Positions 33,228-42,144 of a DNA stretch of 64,000 nucleotides are shown here, in pieces (position 1 is the first letter of the stretch; the number at the start of each line of letters is the position of its first letter). The notes under the pieces are model-generated. The model made no database searches, had not been told where the DNA came from, and saw nothing but the letters and a program-made list of their open reading frames with translations. The translations under genes and the position numbers were made by a program. The stretch covers positions 1-64,000 of the forward strand of contig NZ_CAXQBR010000068.1 of the NCBI RefSeq assembly GCF_964222135.1, written 5' to 3'. The stretch comes from Euzebya sp. (GTDB taxonomy: Bacteria; Actinomycetota; Nitriliruptoria; Euzebyales; Euzebyaceae).

Positions 33228-34973
33228 ATGGCGACCGGCGACCGAGGGCTGACGGGCAACGCGGACGTCGCGCGGCTGCTCTACGAGCTGGGCGCCCTGA
33301 CGGGCCGCAGCCGGCAGCGGGGGGACCGGTACCGGGCCGAGGCCTACCGCCGCGCCGCCGCGGCGGTGGCGGCCGCGCCCGTGGAGGTGCTGGCCCTGTC
33401 CGAGCGCGACCTGACGGCGATCCCCGGCGTCGGGGCGGGCACCGCCGCCCGGATCGCCGAGCTGCGCCGGACCGGGACGATCGCGGCGCTCGAGCGGCTC
33501 CGCGCCGCCGACCCGGCCGGGGTGGAGGGGCTGCTGGCGGTCCCCGGCATCGGGCCGGTGACCGCGGCGCGGTTGCGCGACGCGCTCGGGGTGCGGGACA
33601 TCGACGGGTTGCGGGTCGCCCTCGCCGCGGGACGGCTGGAGGCGGTGCGGGGCCTGGGCCCGGTCACGCGGGCACGGATCGCCGAGGGCCTCGAGCACCT
33701 CGGCCCTGACGACGGCCCGGTGCGGCTGCCGATCCTCGACGCGGTCGGGGTGGCCACGCGGTTCGAGGCGACGCTGCGGGCGCTCGACGGCGTGTCCGGG
33801 TTGGCCTGGTGCGGGGACCTCGGGCGGATGCGGGACACCGTCGGCCGGGTCGAGCTGCTGCTGGCCGCACCTGACCCCGCCGCCGTGCTCGCGCGGGCGG
33901 CGACGGCCCCGCCGGTGCGGGAGGTGGCGGGACGGTCCGCCGGCGGGGTCGAGCTCGCGACGTTCGACGGGCCGGTCGTCCACGTGGCCGCGGTCCCCCC
34001 GGCTGCTTTCGCCGTCGAGCGGATCCGGCGGACCGCCCACCCCTCCCACTGGCGGTCGCTGGTGCGCGTGGCGGCTGAGCGGGGGATCGAGGTGGACTCC
34101 GACGGCCTGCGGGACGCGACGGGGACGCTCGTCGAGGTCGCCGACGACGCCGCGGTGTACGCCGCGATCGGGCTGCAGCCGGTGCCGGCCGAGCAGCGCG
34201 ACGGCACCGACGAACTGGCCCTGGCCGCGGAGGGGCGACTGCCCTGCTGCGCGGAGGTGGCCGACCTCCGCGGCGACCTGCACGACCACTCCGACTGGTC
34301 CGGCGACGGGCGGATGACCCTGGCCGAGCTGCTCGACGGCGCGGTCGCCCGGGGCTGGGGGTACGTCGGCGTGACCGACCACGCCGAGGACCTGACCATC
34401 AACGGCCTGTCGCGTGCCGAGGTGCTGGCCCAGCGCGACGAGCTCGCGGCGCTGGCCGCCGAGCGGCCGCAGCTGGCGGTCCTGCACGGCGCCGAGCTGA
34501 ACATCGGGGCCGACGGGTCGGTCGACTACGACCCGGACTTCCTGGCCGGGTACGGCTGGGCCGTGGCGAGCGTCCACTCCCACTTCCGCATGGACGCCGC
34601 GACCCAGACGCGCCGGCTGACCACGGCGATCCAGAACCCGGCGGTGCGGGCGATCGGCCACCTCACCGGCCGGCGGGTCGGGCGCCGACAGGGGATCGAG
34701 CTGGACGTCGACGCGGTCCTGGACGCCTGCCTCGAGACCGGGACGGCGCTCGAGGTCAACTGCCACCTCGACCGCTTCGACGCGCCCGCCGAGGTGCTCG
34801 CCGAGGCCGCCGCCCGCGGGGTGCTGGTGGTCATCTCCACCGACGCGCACGGCGTCCGCGAGCTCGACAACCACCGCTGGGGCGTGGCGCTGGCCCGCCG
34901 GGGACGGGTGCCGGCCGAGCTGGTCACCAACACCTGGCCGGCCGAGCGGTTCCTCGACTGGGCGGCGCGGTGA
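33228..34973 (+). CDS. PolX-type protein with degenerate polymerase site and intact PHP domain
   Basis: 581 residues with the order of bacterial PolX: an 8-kDa-like domain and helix-hairpin-helix motifs (LTAIPGVGAGTAARI, LAVPGIGPVTAARL, VRGLGPVTRARI; about 60-165), a palm-like part, and a PHP domain (about 345-580). In the palm the catalytic signature GSxRRG...GDxD reads CGDLGRMRDTVGRVEL (about 195-210), with the metal-binding Asp pair lost. The PHP metal ligands are present: DLHDHSDWSG (His352, His354), VTDHAEDL, HGAELNI, VASVHSHF, NCHLDRF, STDAHG. It is likely a 3'-5' exonuclease or phosphoesterase in base-excision repair that cannot polymerise. Confidence 0.88.
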   Translation: MATGDRGLTGNADVARLLYELGALTGRSRQRGDRYRAEAYRRAAAAVAAAPVEVLALSERDLTAIPGVGAGTAARIAELRRTGTIAALERLRAADPAGVEGLLAVPGIGPVTAARLRDALGVRDIDGLRVALAAGRLEAVRGLGPVTRARIAEGLEHLGPDDGPVRLPILDAVGVATRFEATLRALDGVSGLAWCGDLGRMRDTVGRVELLLAAPDPAAVLARAATAPPVREVAGRSAGGVELATFDGPVVHVAAVPPAAFAVERIRRTAHPSHWRSLVRVAAERGIEVDSDGLRDATGTLVEVADDAAVYAAIGLQPVPAEQRDGTDELALAAEGRLPCCAEVADLRGDLHDHSDWSGDGRMTLAELLDGAVARGWGYVGVTDHAEDLTINGLSRAEVLAQRDELAALAAERPQLAVLHGAELNIGADGSVDYDPDFLAGYGWAVASVHSHFRMDAATQTRRLTTAIQNPAVRAIGHLTGRRVGRRQGIELDVDAVLDACLETGTALEVNCHLDRFDAPAEVLAEAAARGVLVVISTDAHGVRELDNHRWGVALARRGRVPAELVTNTWPAERFLDWAAR

Positions 34974-34985
34974 CTCCGCGGTCGG

Positions 34986-35483
34986 TCAGGCCAGGACGAT
35001 CGCGGCGTTCAGCACGGTCGCGAAGGACGTCCAGGCCAGGTAGGGGAGCTGTAGGAACCCGGCCGTCCGGTGGACCCGCCCGGCCTCGACCGCCCACCAC
35101 CCGGCGGACACCAGCACGGCGACGATCACGCCCAGCGCGGCCGCACGGGCCTGCAGCCCGAAGAACACCGGGGTCCAGGCGAAGTTGACGACGAGCTGGA
35201 CGGCGAAGGCGGTGAGTGCCCGCGCCCGGAAGGGGTGGTCGGTCCGCGCGACCAGCCACGCCGACACCGCCATGAGGGTGTACAGCACCGTCCAGACCGG
35301 ACCGAACCAGGACGACGGCGGCGCGAAGGACGGCAGGTCCAGCTGGCCGTACTGGCTCGTCGAGCTGGCCGACAGCACGCCGATGAGCGCGCCCCCTCCC
35401 ACGCAGAGCACGAGGAGGGCGAGGAGGAGGGGGATCCGCCGGTCGTCGTCCCGGGGGTGGGCGTCGGGGGTGGTGGCCGTCAT
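34986..35483 (-). CDS. TspO/MBR-family membrane protein
   Basis: 165 residues with five hydrophobic segments. The hallmarks LPSFAPPSSWFGPVWTVLYTLMAVSAWLV (cytoplasmic loop and helix II) and NFAWTPVFFGL (helix III) are intact, as is YLAWTSFATVLNAAIV in helix V. TspO binds porphyrins and affects oxidative-stress responses. ATG 35483 is the only good start. Convergent with the PolX gene; nothing suggests an operon. Confidence 0.92.
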   Translation of the reverse strand: MTATTPDAHPRDDDRRIPLLLALLVLCVGGGALIGVLSASSTSQYGQLDLPSFAPPSSWFGPVWTVLYTLMAVSAWLVARTDHPFRARALTAFAVQLVVNFAWTPVFFGLQARAAALGVIVAVLVSAGWWAVEAGRVHRTAGFLQLPYLAWTSFATVLNAAIVLA

Positions 35484-35512
35484 GCCCTGGACCTACCCGT
35501 CCGCGGCGCCGC

Positions 35513-35920
35513 CTATGACGCGTCTCCGCCGCTGATGCAGAACGGGTGGCCGGCGGGGTCGAGGTACACGGTCCAGCGGTCACCGCCGGGCTGGTCGTCC
35601 GGGACCGAGCCACCGAGCTCGCGGACGGTGTCGGCGTACGAGCCGGGATCGGCCCCGCGCAGGTCGAGGTGCATCTGCTTCGCGTCGCTCGGCCAGCCGG
35701 GCGGTTGGTAGCCGTCGAGCTCGCCGAAGTACATGGTCAGGCCGGGGGCCTCGACGGCAGCCACGCCGTCGGCCTCGTAGGTCACCTCGCCGTCGAGCAG
35801 ACCGGCCCAGAAGGCGGCGCTGGCCGAGGCGTCGTCGCAGTCGAGGCTCAGGGCGAGGACGGTGGGGGCGGGCACGGGTGGGCTCCTCTTCGTCGGGCGT
35901 TCGGGGTGGTCGGCGGTCAT
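35513..35920 (-). CDS. VOC-family protein
   Basis: 135 residues. One glyoxalase-like unit: VLALSLDCDDASASAAFWAGLLDGEVTYEADGVAAV, then MHLDLRGADPGSYADTVRELGGSVPDDQPGGDRWTVYLDPAGHPFCI. This is the actinobacterial 'VOC domain, glyoxalase-like' type with DPxGHPFC at the end. Members bind metals or small molecules such as antibiotics; the function is open. ATG 35920 is chosen because the fold starts just after it. It is divergent from the AraC gene 65 bases away. Confidence 0.8.
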   Translation of the reverse strand: MTADHPERPTKRSPPVPAPTVLALSLDCDDASASAAFWAGLLDGEVTYEADGVAAVEAPGLTMYFGELDGYQPPGWPSDAKQMHLDLRGADPGSYADTVRELGGSVPDDQPGGDRWTVYLDPAGHPFCISGGDAS

Positions 35921-35985
35921 GGTCCGTCGAGCCGGTCGCGCGGTCTTGCAGGAACGCGCCACCGGGCGTGCGATCCTCTGACGTG

Positions 35986-36804
35986 ATGCCCGAACCCCGC
36001 GGTCGCCCCCAGGCCATCGTCCGGCCCGGTGCGGTCGGGCGGACGTTCGACGTGGCGCGCCATGCGGTCCGCGACGCTCGCCTCGTGGGGCTGGTCGACT
36101 ACCTCTGGGTCGTGCGGTGGGACGTCGCGGAGCCGCACGACCAGCAGGTGGTGCCCCAGCCGGTGGTCCACGTGGTCGCCGAGCCGGTCGACGAGCAGCT
36201 CCGCGTGCTGGTGCACGGCGTCAGCCGTTCGCGGTTCACCCGCCGGTTGGAGGGGCGGGGGTGCGCCGTCGGTGCCGCCTTCCGCCCGGGCGGGTTCCGG
36301 CCGCTCCTCGGCCGAGCGGTGTCGACGCTGGCGGATGCGGTGGTGCCGCTGGGTGACCTGGTGGACGTCGACGACCGGGCGGTCGCCGCGCGGGCGGTCG
36401 CGGCGGACGACGACGAGGGGGCGGTCGCGGTCCTCGAGGCGGCGCTCGCCCCGCTCGTGGGCGCGCCGGACCCGGCGGTCGACCGCGTGGCCGGGTGGGT
36501 GGCGGCCGCCGAGCGGGACGTCGCCGTGGTCCGCGCCGAGCACCTGGCCGAGCGGGTCGGGGTCAGCCTCCGGACCCTCCAGCGGACCTTCGCCGAGTAC
36601 GTCGGCATCGGACCGAAGTGGGTCATCCAGCGGTTCCGCGTGCTCGAGGCGCTGGCCGCGGCCAACGACGGAGCGGTGACGGACTGGACCGCGCTGGCGG
36701 TTCAGCTGGGCTTCACCGACCAGTCACACCTCGTCAACGTGTTCGGCGACGTGATCGGGACCCCGCCGGACACCTACCAACGGGAGGTGGCGGGGGAGGG
36801 ATGA
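35986..36804 (+). CDS. AraC-family transcriptional regulator
   Basis: 272 residues. N-terminal domain with VDYLWVVRWDV and VGAAFRPGGFRPLLG, typical of DUF6597-type AraC proteins; C-terminal double helix-turn-helix with LAERVGVSLRTLQRTFAEYVGIGPKWVIQRFRVLEAL and ALAVQLGFTDQSHLVNVFGDVIGTPPDTYQRE. ATG 35986 (or GTG 35983) is the natural start. The stop overlaps the next gene by ATGA, so the small membrane protein downstream is probably co-expressed. The divergent VOC gene is a possible target. Confidence 0.9.
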   Translation: MPEPRGRPQAIVRPGAVGRTFDVARHAVRDARLVGLVDYLWVVRWDVAEPHDQQVVPQPVVHVVAEPVDEQLRVLVHGVSRSRFTRRLEGRGCAVGAAFRPGGFRPLLGRAVSTLADAVVPLGDLVDVDDRAVAARAVAADDDEGAVAVLEAALAPLVGAPDPAVDRVAGWVAAAERDVAVVRAEHLAERVGVSLRTLQRTFAEYVGIGPKWVIQRFRVLEALAAANDGAVTDWTALAVQLGFTDQSHLVNVFGDVIGTPPDTYQREVAGEG

Positions 36805-37232
36805 AGCAACCCCGTGAGCGAGGTACCCGGCGACGTGGGCTGTCGGCGGTCGGGGTGATCGTCACCCTGGCGGTCGCGGCCATCGTGGCGACGGGGGCGG
36901 GGTACGTGATCGACGGCGCAGGACGGCTCGTGTACGGGTTCTGGGCGGTGACGTGGGGCCTCGGCACGGTCGTGCTCGGCCTCGCCGCCACGTCCGCGGT
37001 CGCGAGGTGGCGGGCCGCGCCGCTGCTCGCCGTCGCCCTGGCGGTGGCGGCGACGATCGCGGGGGCCGGCGTGCTGGTCTTCACCGGTCCGTTCCAGGTG
37101 CCGCTGACGTCGCCGGAGGGGCTCTGGATGTACCCGGCGGCGCTGGCGCTGTTCGGGACCGCCGGTGCCGCGGTCCGCGTGCTCCTGCGCCGAGGATCGG
37201 GCGGGGACCACGACGTGCGGGGATCCCGCTGA
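36801..37232 (+). CDS. Small membrane protein, unknown function
   Basis: 143 residues with four predicted transmembrane segments (LSAVGVIVTLAVAAIVATGAGYVI; FWAVTWGLGTVVLGLAATSAV; APLLAVALAVAATIAGAGVLVF; MYPAALALFGTAGAAVRVLL) and charged ends. ATG 36801 overlaps the AraC stop and has GGGGAGGG directly before it. No family recognised. Confidence 0.65.
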   Translation: MKQPRERGTRRRGLSAVGVIVTLAVAAIVATGAGYVIDGAGRLVYGFWAVTWGLGTVVLGLAATSAVARWRAAPLLAVALAVAATIAGAGVLVFTGPFQVPLTSPEGLWMYPAALALFGTAGAAVRVLLRRGSGGDHDVRGSR

Positions 37233-37292
37233 CCGCTCCCGATGGCTCGGGATGAGCCACGTGGAACGTCCGCGCCGTTAGCCTCCGCGGTC

Positions 37293-38780
37293 GTGCAGGA
37301 CACCCCGCGCTCCGACGCCCCGACCTTCGACACGTTCGTGATGGTCGACTGGTCGGCCGCGAGCTCGCCGGGTCGGGAGGGCGGCCAGACCGGCGGGATC
37401 TGGGCAGCGGTCGCGCAGCCTGGACATCCCGACGAGGTGCGGCCGTTCCGGACCCGCTCGGAGGCGACCACGTGGCTGATCGCCACCTGCGCGCAGCTGG
37501 CCGACCGGGGTCGGCGGGTCCTGCTCGGGTTCGACTTCGCGTTCGGCTACCCGACGGGCACGGCCCGGGCGCTCGGCGCCCCACCGCGTGCGACGCCGTG
37601 GCGGTGGATGTGGGACCTGCTCGCCCTCGAGATCGCCGACGACGCGTCGAACGACAACGACCGGTTCGGCGCCGCATCAGGCTTGAACGAGCGGATGCAG
37701 GGCGGCGCCGGTCCGTTCTGGGGCCACCCGCCGAACCAGCTCCACGCCGACCTCGCCCCCACCAAGGGGACGTTCCCGCTGCGGATCCACGACCGGATCG
37801 TCCTCGAGGAGTACCGGCACACCGAGCGGGTGCTCCGCGAGGGGGGTCGCCAGCCCAAGTCGGTGTGGCAGCTGTCCGGTGCCGGCGCGGTCGGCTCGCA
37901 GAGCCTGCTCGGGATCCCCCGCCTGCGCCAGGTCCGCCGGGCACCGGCGCTCGCGCCGCGGACGGCGGTGTGGCCCCTCGAGACCGGGTTCGGTGATCCG
38001 CTCGAGGGCGCAGACGCCCGCCAGGTCGTGATCGCCGAGGTCTACCCCAGCCTGATCGAACCTACGGAGGGCACCCACCCCGTCCGGGACGCCGCGCAGG
38101 TCCTGGCCCTCGTCGCCGCGTACCGCGCGATGGCGGAGGCCGGGACCCTGGCCGAGGCGTTCGCCGCCCCGGACCAGCCCGCCGACGTGCTCGAGCAGGT
38201 CGTGGCGGAGGAGGGGTGGATCCTCGACGTGGTCGCGGCACCGCCACCCCCGCCGAGGGAGCGCCACCCGAGCGCGGCTCCCTTCGACTGGGAGGCCGAG
38301 GACGTCGTGGCCGGCGCTCCCGGCGCGTCGCCCGACGACGCCCCCGAGCCGTCCCCGCCGCACCCCGGCCCGACGACGCACGTGCGCATCGCCCGCCCCT
38401 CCCACGACCTGGCCGCGGCCGAGCGGTTCTACACCGACGGCCTCGGCATGGACGTGCTGTTCCGCACACCGGCACCCGACGACGAGTCCTCCGACGACCC
38501 ACCTGCCGACGGTGTCCACCGGCTCGTGATGGTGGGGTGGCCCGGTGCGGCGTGGCACATCGAGCTGGTCGGCGATCCCGCCACCGACCCGCGACCGACG
38601 GAGGAGGACCTGCTGGTCTGCTACCTCGACGGACCGGTCGACCCCGAGCTGATCGAGCGGCTGGTCGACGCCGGCGGCGAACGCGTCCCCTCAGCCAACC
38701 CGTACTGGGACGACCGCGGCGTCACGGTCGCCGACCCGGACGGCTACCGGCTGGTCCTCACCAGCCGATCCTGGGACTGA
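37293..38780 (+). CDS. DUF429-like nuclease-fold domain fused to a VOC domain
   Basis: 495 residues in two parts. Residues 1-310 contain FVMVDWSAASSPG, LLGFDFAFGYPTG and VIAEVYPSLIEPTEGTHPVRDAAQVLALVAAYRAM, the pattern of RNase-H-like DUF429 proteins often labelled as cobalamin or molybdopterin accessory proteins. After an acidic/Pro-rich linker (about 325-370), residues 375-495 form a VOC unit (VRIARPSHDLAAAERFYTDGLGMDVLF to VADPDGYRLVLTSRSWD) of the YycE type. GTG 37293 follows TAGCCT (37279-37284) by eight bases without Shine-Dalgarno; ATG 37242 is the alternative. The joint function is unknown. Confidence 0.7.
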   Translation: MQDTPRSDAPTFDTFVMVDWSAASSPGREGGQTGGIWAAVAQPGHPDEVRPFRTRSEATTWLIATCAQLADRGRRVLLGFDFAFGYPTGTARALGAPPRATPWRWMWDLLALEIADDASNDNDRFGAASGLNERMQGGAGPFWGHPPNQLHADLAPTKGTFPLRIHDRIVLEEYRHTERVLREGGRQPKSVWQLSGAGAVGSQSLLGIPRLRQVRRAPALAPRTAVWPLETGFGDPLEGADARQVVIAEVYPSLIEPTEGTHPVRDAAQVLALVAAYRAMAEAGTLAEAFAAPDQPADVLEQVVAEEGWILDVVAAPPPPPRERHPSAAPFDWEAEDVVAGAPGASPDDAPEPSPPHPGPTTHVRIARPSHDLAAAERFYTDGLGMDVLFRTPAPDDESSDDPPADGVHRLVMVGWPGAAWHIELVGDPATDPRPTEEDLLVCYLDGPVDPELIERLVDAGGERVPSANPYWDDRGVTVADPDGYRLVLTSRSWD

Positions 38781-38840
38781 CCGATGAGGTCGGGTCCGGC
38801 GCCACGTCACCACCGGTGACCGCGACGGACGGAGGACCCC

Positions 38841-39596
38841 ATGGCACTGCCCGAGATCGTCAGCCGGGAGGAGTGGCTGACCGCCCGCACCGCGCTGCTC
38901 GAGGAGGAGAAGGCCCTCACCCGCGCCCGGGACGCGCTGAACGCCCGGCGCCGTCGCCTCCCGATGGTGGAGGTGACCGCCGACCACCGGTTCACCGGGC
39001 CCGACGGTGAGATGTCCCTCGTCGACCTGTTCGACGGCCGCGCCCAGCTGATCGTCTACCACTTCATGTTCCAACCGGACTGGACCGAGGGCTGCCCGAG
39101 CTGCTCGGCCGACGCCGTCGAGACGTCCGAGGGGCTGCTCCGCCACCTGCACGACCGCGACACCACCCTCGTCTACACCTCACGTGCGCCATACGAGCGG
39201 CTCGCCGCCTGGCGGGAACGACTCGGCTACCCGGTGCCGCACCTCTCGACCGTCGGCGACGACTTCAACCTCGACCACGGCGTCACCTTCGACGCCACCC
39301 GCCGGCCGCTCGCGTACAACTACCGGTCGGCCGAGGGATGGGCATCGCAGCCCTGGAACCCCTTCGTGAACCCCGACGACCAGCCCTTCGACCTGCACGG
39401 GCACTCGGTCTTCCTCCGCGACGACGACCGGGTCTTCCACACCTACTCGACGTACGGCAGGGGTGCTGAGGGCATCGGGGGGTCGCCGTACTGGCTCGAC
39501 CTCACCCCTCTCGGCCGCCAAGAGGACTGGGAGGAGCCCTCGGATCGCTCAGATCGGCGTCTGCCCCCGACCCCCGGCATCACCGCGGACCGATGA
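38841..39596 (+). CDS. DUF899 thioredoxin-like protein
   Basis: 251 residues. IVSREEWLTARTALLEEEKALTRARDALNARRRRLPMV is the DUF899 start. LIVYHFMFQPDWTEGCPSCSADAV contains a CPSC site near residue 87 in a thioredoxin-like fold, and HSVFLRDDDRVFHTYSTYGRGAE is the conserved end. The family is thiol/disulfide-linked but not well studied. GACGGAGGA precedes ATG 38841. Its stop converges on purA. Confidence 0.9.
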   Translation: MALPEIVSREEWLTARTALLEEEKALTRARDALNARRRRLPMVEVTADHRFTGPDGEMSLVDLFDGRAQLIVYHFMFQPDWTEGCPSCSADAVETSEGLLRHLHDRDTTLVYTSRAPYERLAAWRERLGYPVPHLSTVGDDFNLDHGVTFDATRRPLAYNYRSAEGWASQPWNPFVNPDDQPFDLHGHSVFLRDDDRVFHTYSTYGRGAEGIGGSPYWLDLTPLGRQEDWEEPSDRSDRRLPPTPGITADR

Positions 39597-39605
39597 TGTC
39601 GTCGC

Positions 39606-40886
39606 TCAGGCCACTGAGCGGTCGAGCGTCTGGCTGCGCGCCGGTCCGACCGAGACCCAGCGGATCGGGACGCCGATCAACTCCTCGAGCCGCTCCACGT
39701 AGGCCTGGGCGTTCTTCGGCAGGTCCGCGTACCGGGTGATCTGGGTGATGTCCTCGGTCCACCCCTCCAGCTCCTCGTAGACCGGCTCGGCGTGGTGGAA
39801 GGCGGTCTGGTGGGGCGGGAAGTGCTCGTACTCCTCGCCCTGGTAGCGGTAGGCCCGGCAGACCTTGAGGGTCCCGAAGTCGCTCAGCACGTCGAGCTTG
39901 GTGAGGAAGTGCTCGGTCAGCCCGTTGACCCGGCCGGCGTAGCGGGCCAGGACCGCGTCGAACCACCCGACCCGCCGACGCCGTCCCGTCGTGGTGCCGT
40001 ACTCGTGGCCGACCTCGGTCATCCGCTCGCCGGTCGCGTCGAACAGCTCGGTGGGGAACGGGCCGGTGCCGACGCGGGTGACGTAGGCCTTGGTGATGCC
40101 GATGACCCGTTCGATGTGCTTGGGACCGAGCCCGGCGCCGGTCATCGCCCCGCCGGCCACCGGGTTGGAGGAGGTGACGAAGGGGTACGTGCCGTGGTCG
40201 AGGTCGAGCAGGGTGCCCTGGGCACCCTCGAGCAGGATGTTCTCACCCGCCTCGAGCCCCTCGTGCAGGAGGGACACCGTGTCGGCGATGTAGGGCTGCA
40301 GCCGCTCGGCGTAGACCGCGTACTCGGTCTCGATGTCACTGGCCTTCATCGGCATCCGGTTGTAGATCCGGGTCAGCACCGCGTTCTTCTGCTGCAGCGC
40401 CGCGTCGAGCTTCTGGCGGAAGATCTTCATGTCGTACAGGTCCTGCACGCGCAGGCCGACGCGGGCCGCCTTGTCGGCGTAGGTCGGCCCGATCCCGCGC
40501 TTGGTGGTGCCGAGCTTCTGACGGCCGAGGTGCCGCTCGGTCAGCGCGTCGATCTCGCGGTGGTACGGCATGATCAGGTGCGCGTTGCCGCTGATCTTCA
40601 GCCGCGAGACGTCGAGGCCCTGGGCGACCAACCCGTCGAGCTCGTCGAGCAGCACACCTGGGTCGACCACCACGCCGTCGCCGATGACCGGGGTGACGTG
40701 GGGGTACATCACGCCGGAGGGGACCAGGTGCAGCTTCAGGGTCCGGTCACCGACGATGATCGTGTGGCCGGCGTTGTTGCCGCCCTGGTAGCGGACGACG
40801 TACTGGACGTCGTCGGCCAGCAGATCGGTGGCCTTCCCCTTGCCCTCGTCCCCCCACTGGGTGCCGACGATCACGATGGCGGGCAT
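39606..40886 (-). CDS. purA: Adenylosuccinate synthetase
   Basis: Makes adenylosuccinate from IMP, aspartate and GTP, the first committed step to AMP; PurB then splits it. 426 residues, full length. [17 protein letters not shown] is the GTP-binding start with the catalytic Asp. [43 protein letters not shown] and [14 protein letters not shown] are all intact. ATG 40886 has a CAGGAG site, and TAGGAT at 40948-40943 is a probable -10 giving a leader of about 50 bases. Confidence 0.97.
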   Translation of the reverse strand: MPAIVIVGTQWGDEGKGKATDLLADDVQYVVRYQGGNNAGHTIIVGDRTLKLHLVPSGVMYPHVTPVIGDGVVVDPGVLLDELDGLVAQGLDVSRLKISGNAHLIMPYHREIDALTERHLGRQKLGTTKRGIGPTYADKAARVGLRVQDLYDMKIFRQKLDAALQQKNAVLTRIYNRMPMKASDIETEYAVYAERLQPYIADTVSLLHEGLEAGENILLEGAQGTLLDLDHGTYPFVTSSNPVAGGAMTGAGLGPKHIERVIGITKAYVTRVGTGPFPTELFDATGERMTEVGHEYGTTTGRRRRVGWFDAVLARYAGRVNGLTEHFLTKLDVLSDFGTLKVCRAYRYQGEEYEHFPPHQTAFHHAEPVYEELEGWTEDITQITRYADLPKNAQAYVERLEELIGVPIRWVSVGPARSQTLDRSVA

Positions 40887-40942
40887 GTGAGCTCCTGAGT
40901 TCGAGCGTCCCGCGCGGCGTCGCAGCCGCCGGGGCGCGCGAC

Positions 40943-40948
40943 ATCCTA
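40943..40948 (-). promoter_or_regulatory. Probable purA -10 box
   Basis: TAGGAT on the minus strand, 56 bases before the purA ATG, matching the TAnnnT pattern seen before other genes here. In this case a Shine-Dalgarno sequence also exists, so the mRNA has a leader. Confidence 0.45.
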
Positions 40949-40958
40949 GCCGCCGGGC

Positions 40959-41534
40959 TCAGCGCCCCAGGACGATGTCGAGGTCGATCGTCAGGTCCAG
41001 GTCGCCGATCGGGTGGGCCCCGTCGCGCAGTCGGGTCACCCGCCCCCAGGTCCCGTCGGACCGCGGGTCGGTGTGGACGTGGACGGTGCGGCCGCCGAGG
41101 TCGATGACCCAGTAGACCGGCACGCCGGCCATCGCGTAGCGGCGGGCCTTCTCGCCGAGGTCGAAGCGGAGGGAGGAGTCGGCCACCTCGATGATCGCCA
41201 AGGCGGTGGCGGGGTCGGGGTTCGCCTGCCGGTAGTCGCGGGGGCTGAGGATCATGAAGTCCGGCATCGGCTGGGAGATCGGGTCGAGGTCCAGCCCGCC
41301 CTGGCAGGCGACGGCGTAGCGGTCGCCGGCGGCCTCGACGAGCAGCTTGGTGAGCAGGATCACCGTGCCGTTGTGCGGCGGGTTGATGGGCGGCATCTCG
41401 ACGATCACTCCCCCGACGAGCTCGACGCGCTGGCCGGCGAACACGCCCAGGTCGCCCAGCGCGAGGTACTCCTCGCGCGTGAGGGGGCGGAACCGTTCGG
41501 GGAGCTCGGTGATGGGCGCGCTCAACGTGGTCAC
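40959..41534 (-). CDS. Uma2-family (DUF820) endonuclease-like protein
   Basis: 191 residues. PD-(D/E)XK-like fold with LTREEYLALGDLGVFAGQRVELVGGVIVEMPP, PMPDFMILSPRDY (Asp), LAIIEVADSSLRFDLGEKARRYAMAGVPVYWVIDL (E-x-D/K core). Such proteins are abundant in some actinobacteria and cyanobacteria and have no clear role, though they share the nuclease core. GTG 41534 gives a normal N-terminus. Lies upstream of purA on the same strand but the purA promoter overlaps its start side, not an operon. Confidence 0.85.
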   Translation of the reverse strand: MTTLSAPITELPERFRPLTREEYLALGDLGVFAGQRVELVGGVIVEMPPINPPHNGTVILLTKLLVEAAGDRYAVACQGGLDLDPISQPMPDFMILSPRDYRQANPDPATALAIIEVADSSLRFDLGEKARRYAMAGVPVYWVIDLGGRTVHVHTDPRSDGTWGRVTRLRDGAHPIGDLDLTIDLDIVLGR

Positions 41535-41699
41535 CTCGCACAGGGTGCACGGTCGTCGGAGTCGGCCGCGGCGCGATCTCCCGCGGCTGTGGACGACGCT
41601 ACGCCGGGTCAGCGCCCCCGCGCCACCGCCATCGTGGTGCGCCGGGTGCCGGTGGGGGGTCGCCGAGCCACATCCTCCGCGGCTGCGGCCGCCGGGCGA

Positions 41700-42083
41700 T
41701 CAGGTCAAGGGGGCGAACAGGTCCACGTGGTTGCCGTCGGGGTCGAGCACGGTCGCGTAGCGCTGCCCCCAGGGGGCGTCGAACGGCGCGACGTGGCTGG
41801 CGAACCCCGCGTCCAGGACCGCCGCGTGGGTCGCGTCGACGTCGGCCGGGTCGTCGCACAGGAAGGCGAGGGCGGTCCGCGGGGTGCCGCCCGCCGGCGG
41901 GGTCCAGTCGCTGAAGGACTGCACGACCGCCTCGGTGTCCACCATCAGCCGCAGGCCGCCGTCGAGCTGCGCCTCGACGTGCCCCTCCCCCTCCTCGGGG
42001 AACGGCACGCCCAGCAGGCGGTAGAAGCGGAGGGTGGCCGCCAGGTCGGCGGCGACCAGGCCGATGGCGTCGAGTCGGGGCAT
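41700..42083 (-). CDS. VOC-family (glyoxalase-like) protein
   Basis: 127 residues. IGLVAADLAATLRFYRLLGVPFPEEGEGHVEAQL and ATHAAVLDAGFASHVAPFDAPWGQRYATVLDPDGNHVDLFAPL form one VOC unit; His/Glu ligands typical of bleomycin-resistance-like proteins are suggested by DPDGNHVDLF. TACGGT (42096-42091) ends seven bases before ATG 42083, a leaderless layout. It is divergent from the ketopantoate-reductase-like gene. Confidence 0.82.
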   Translation of the reverse strand: MPRLDAIGLVAADLAATLRFYRLLGVPFPEEGEGHVEAQLDGGLRLMVDTEAVVQSFSDWTPPAGGTPRTALAFLCDDPADVDATHAAVLDAGFASHVAPFDAPWGQRYATVLDPDGNHVDLFAPLT

Positions 42084-42144
42084 GGCGTGCACCGTACGCC
42101 TGGGATGCGACAGGAGCGTGCGACGGACGGGTATGCCTGGACGC

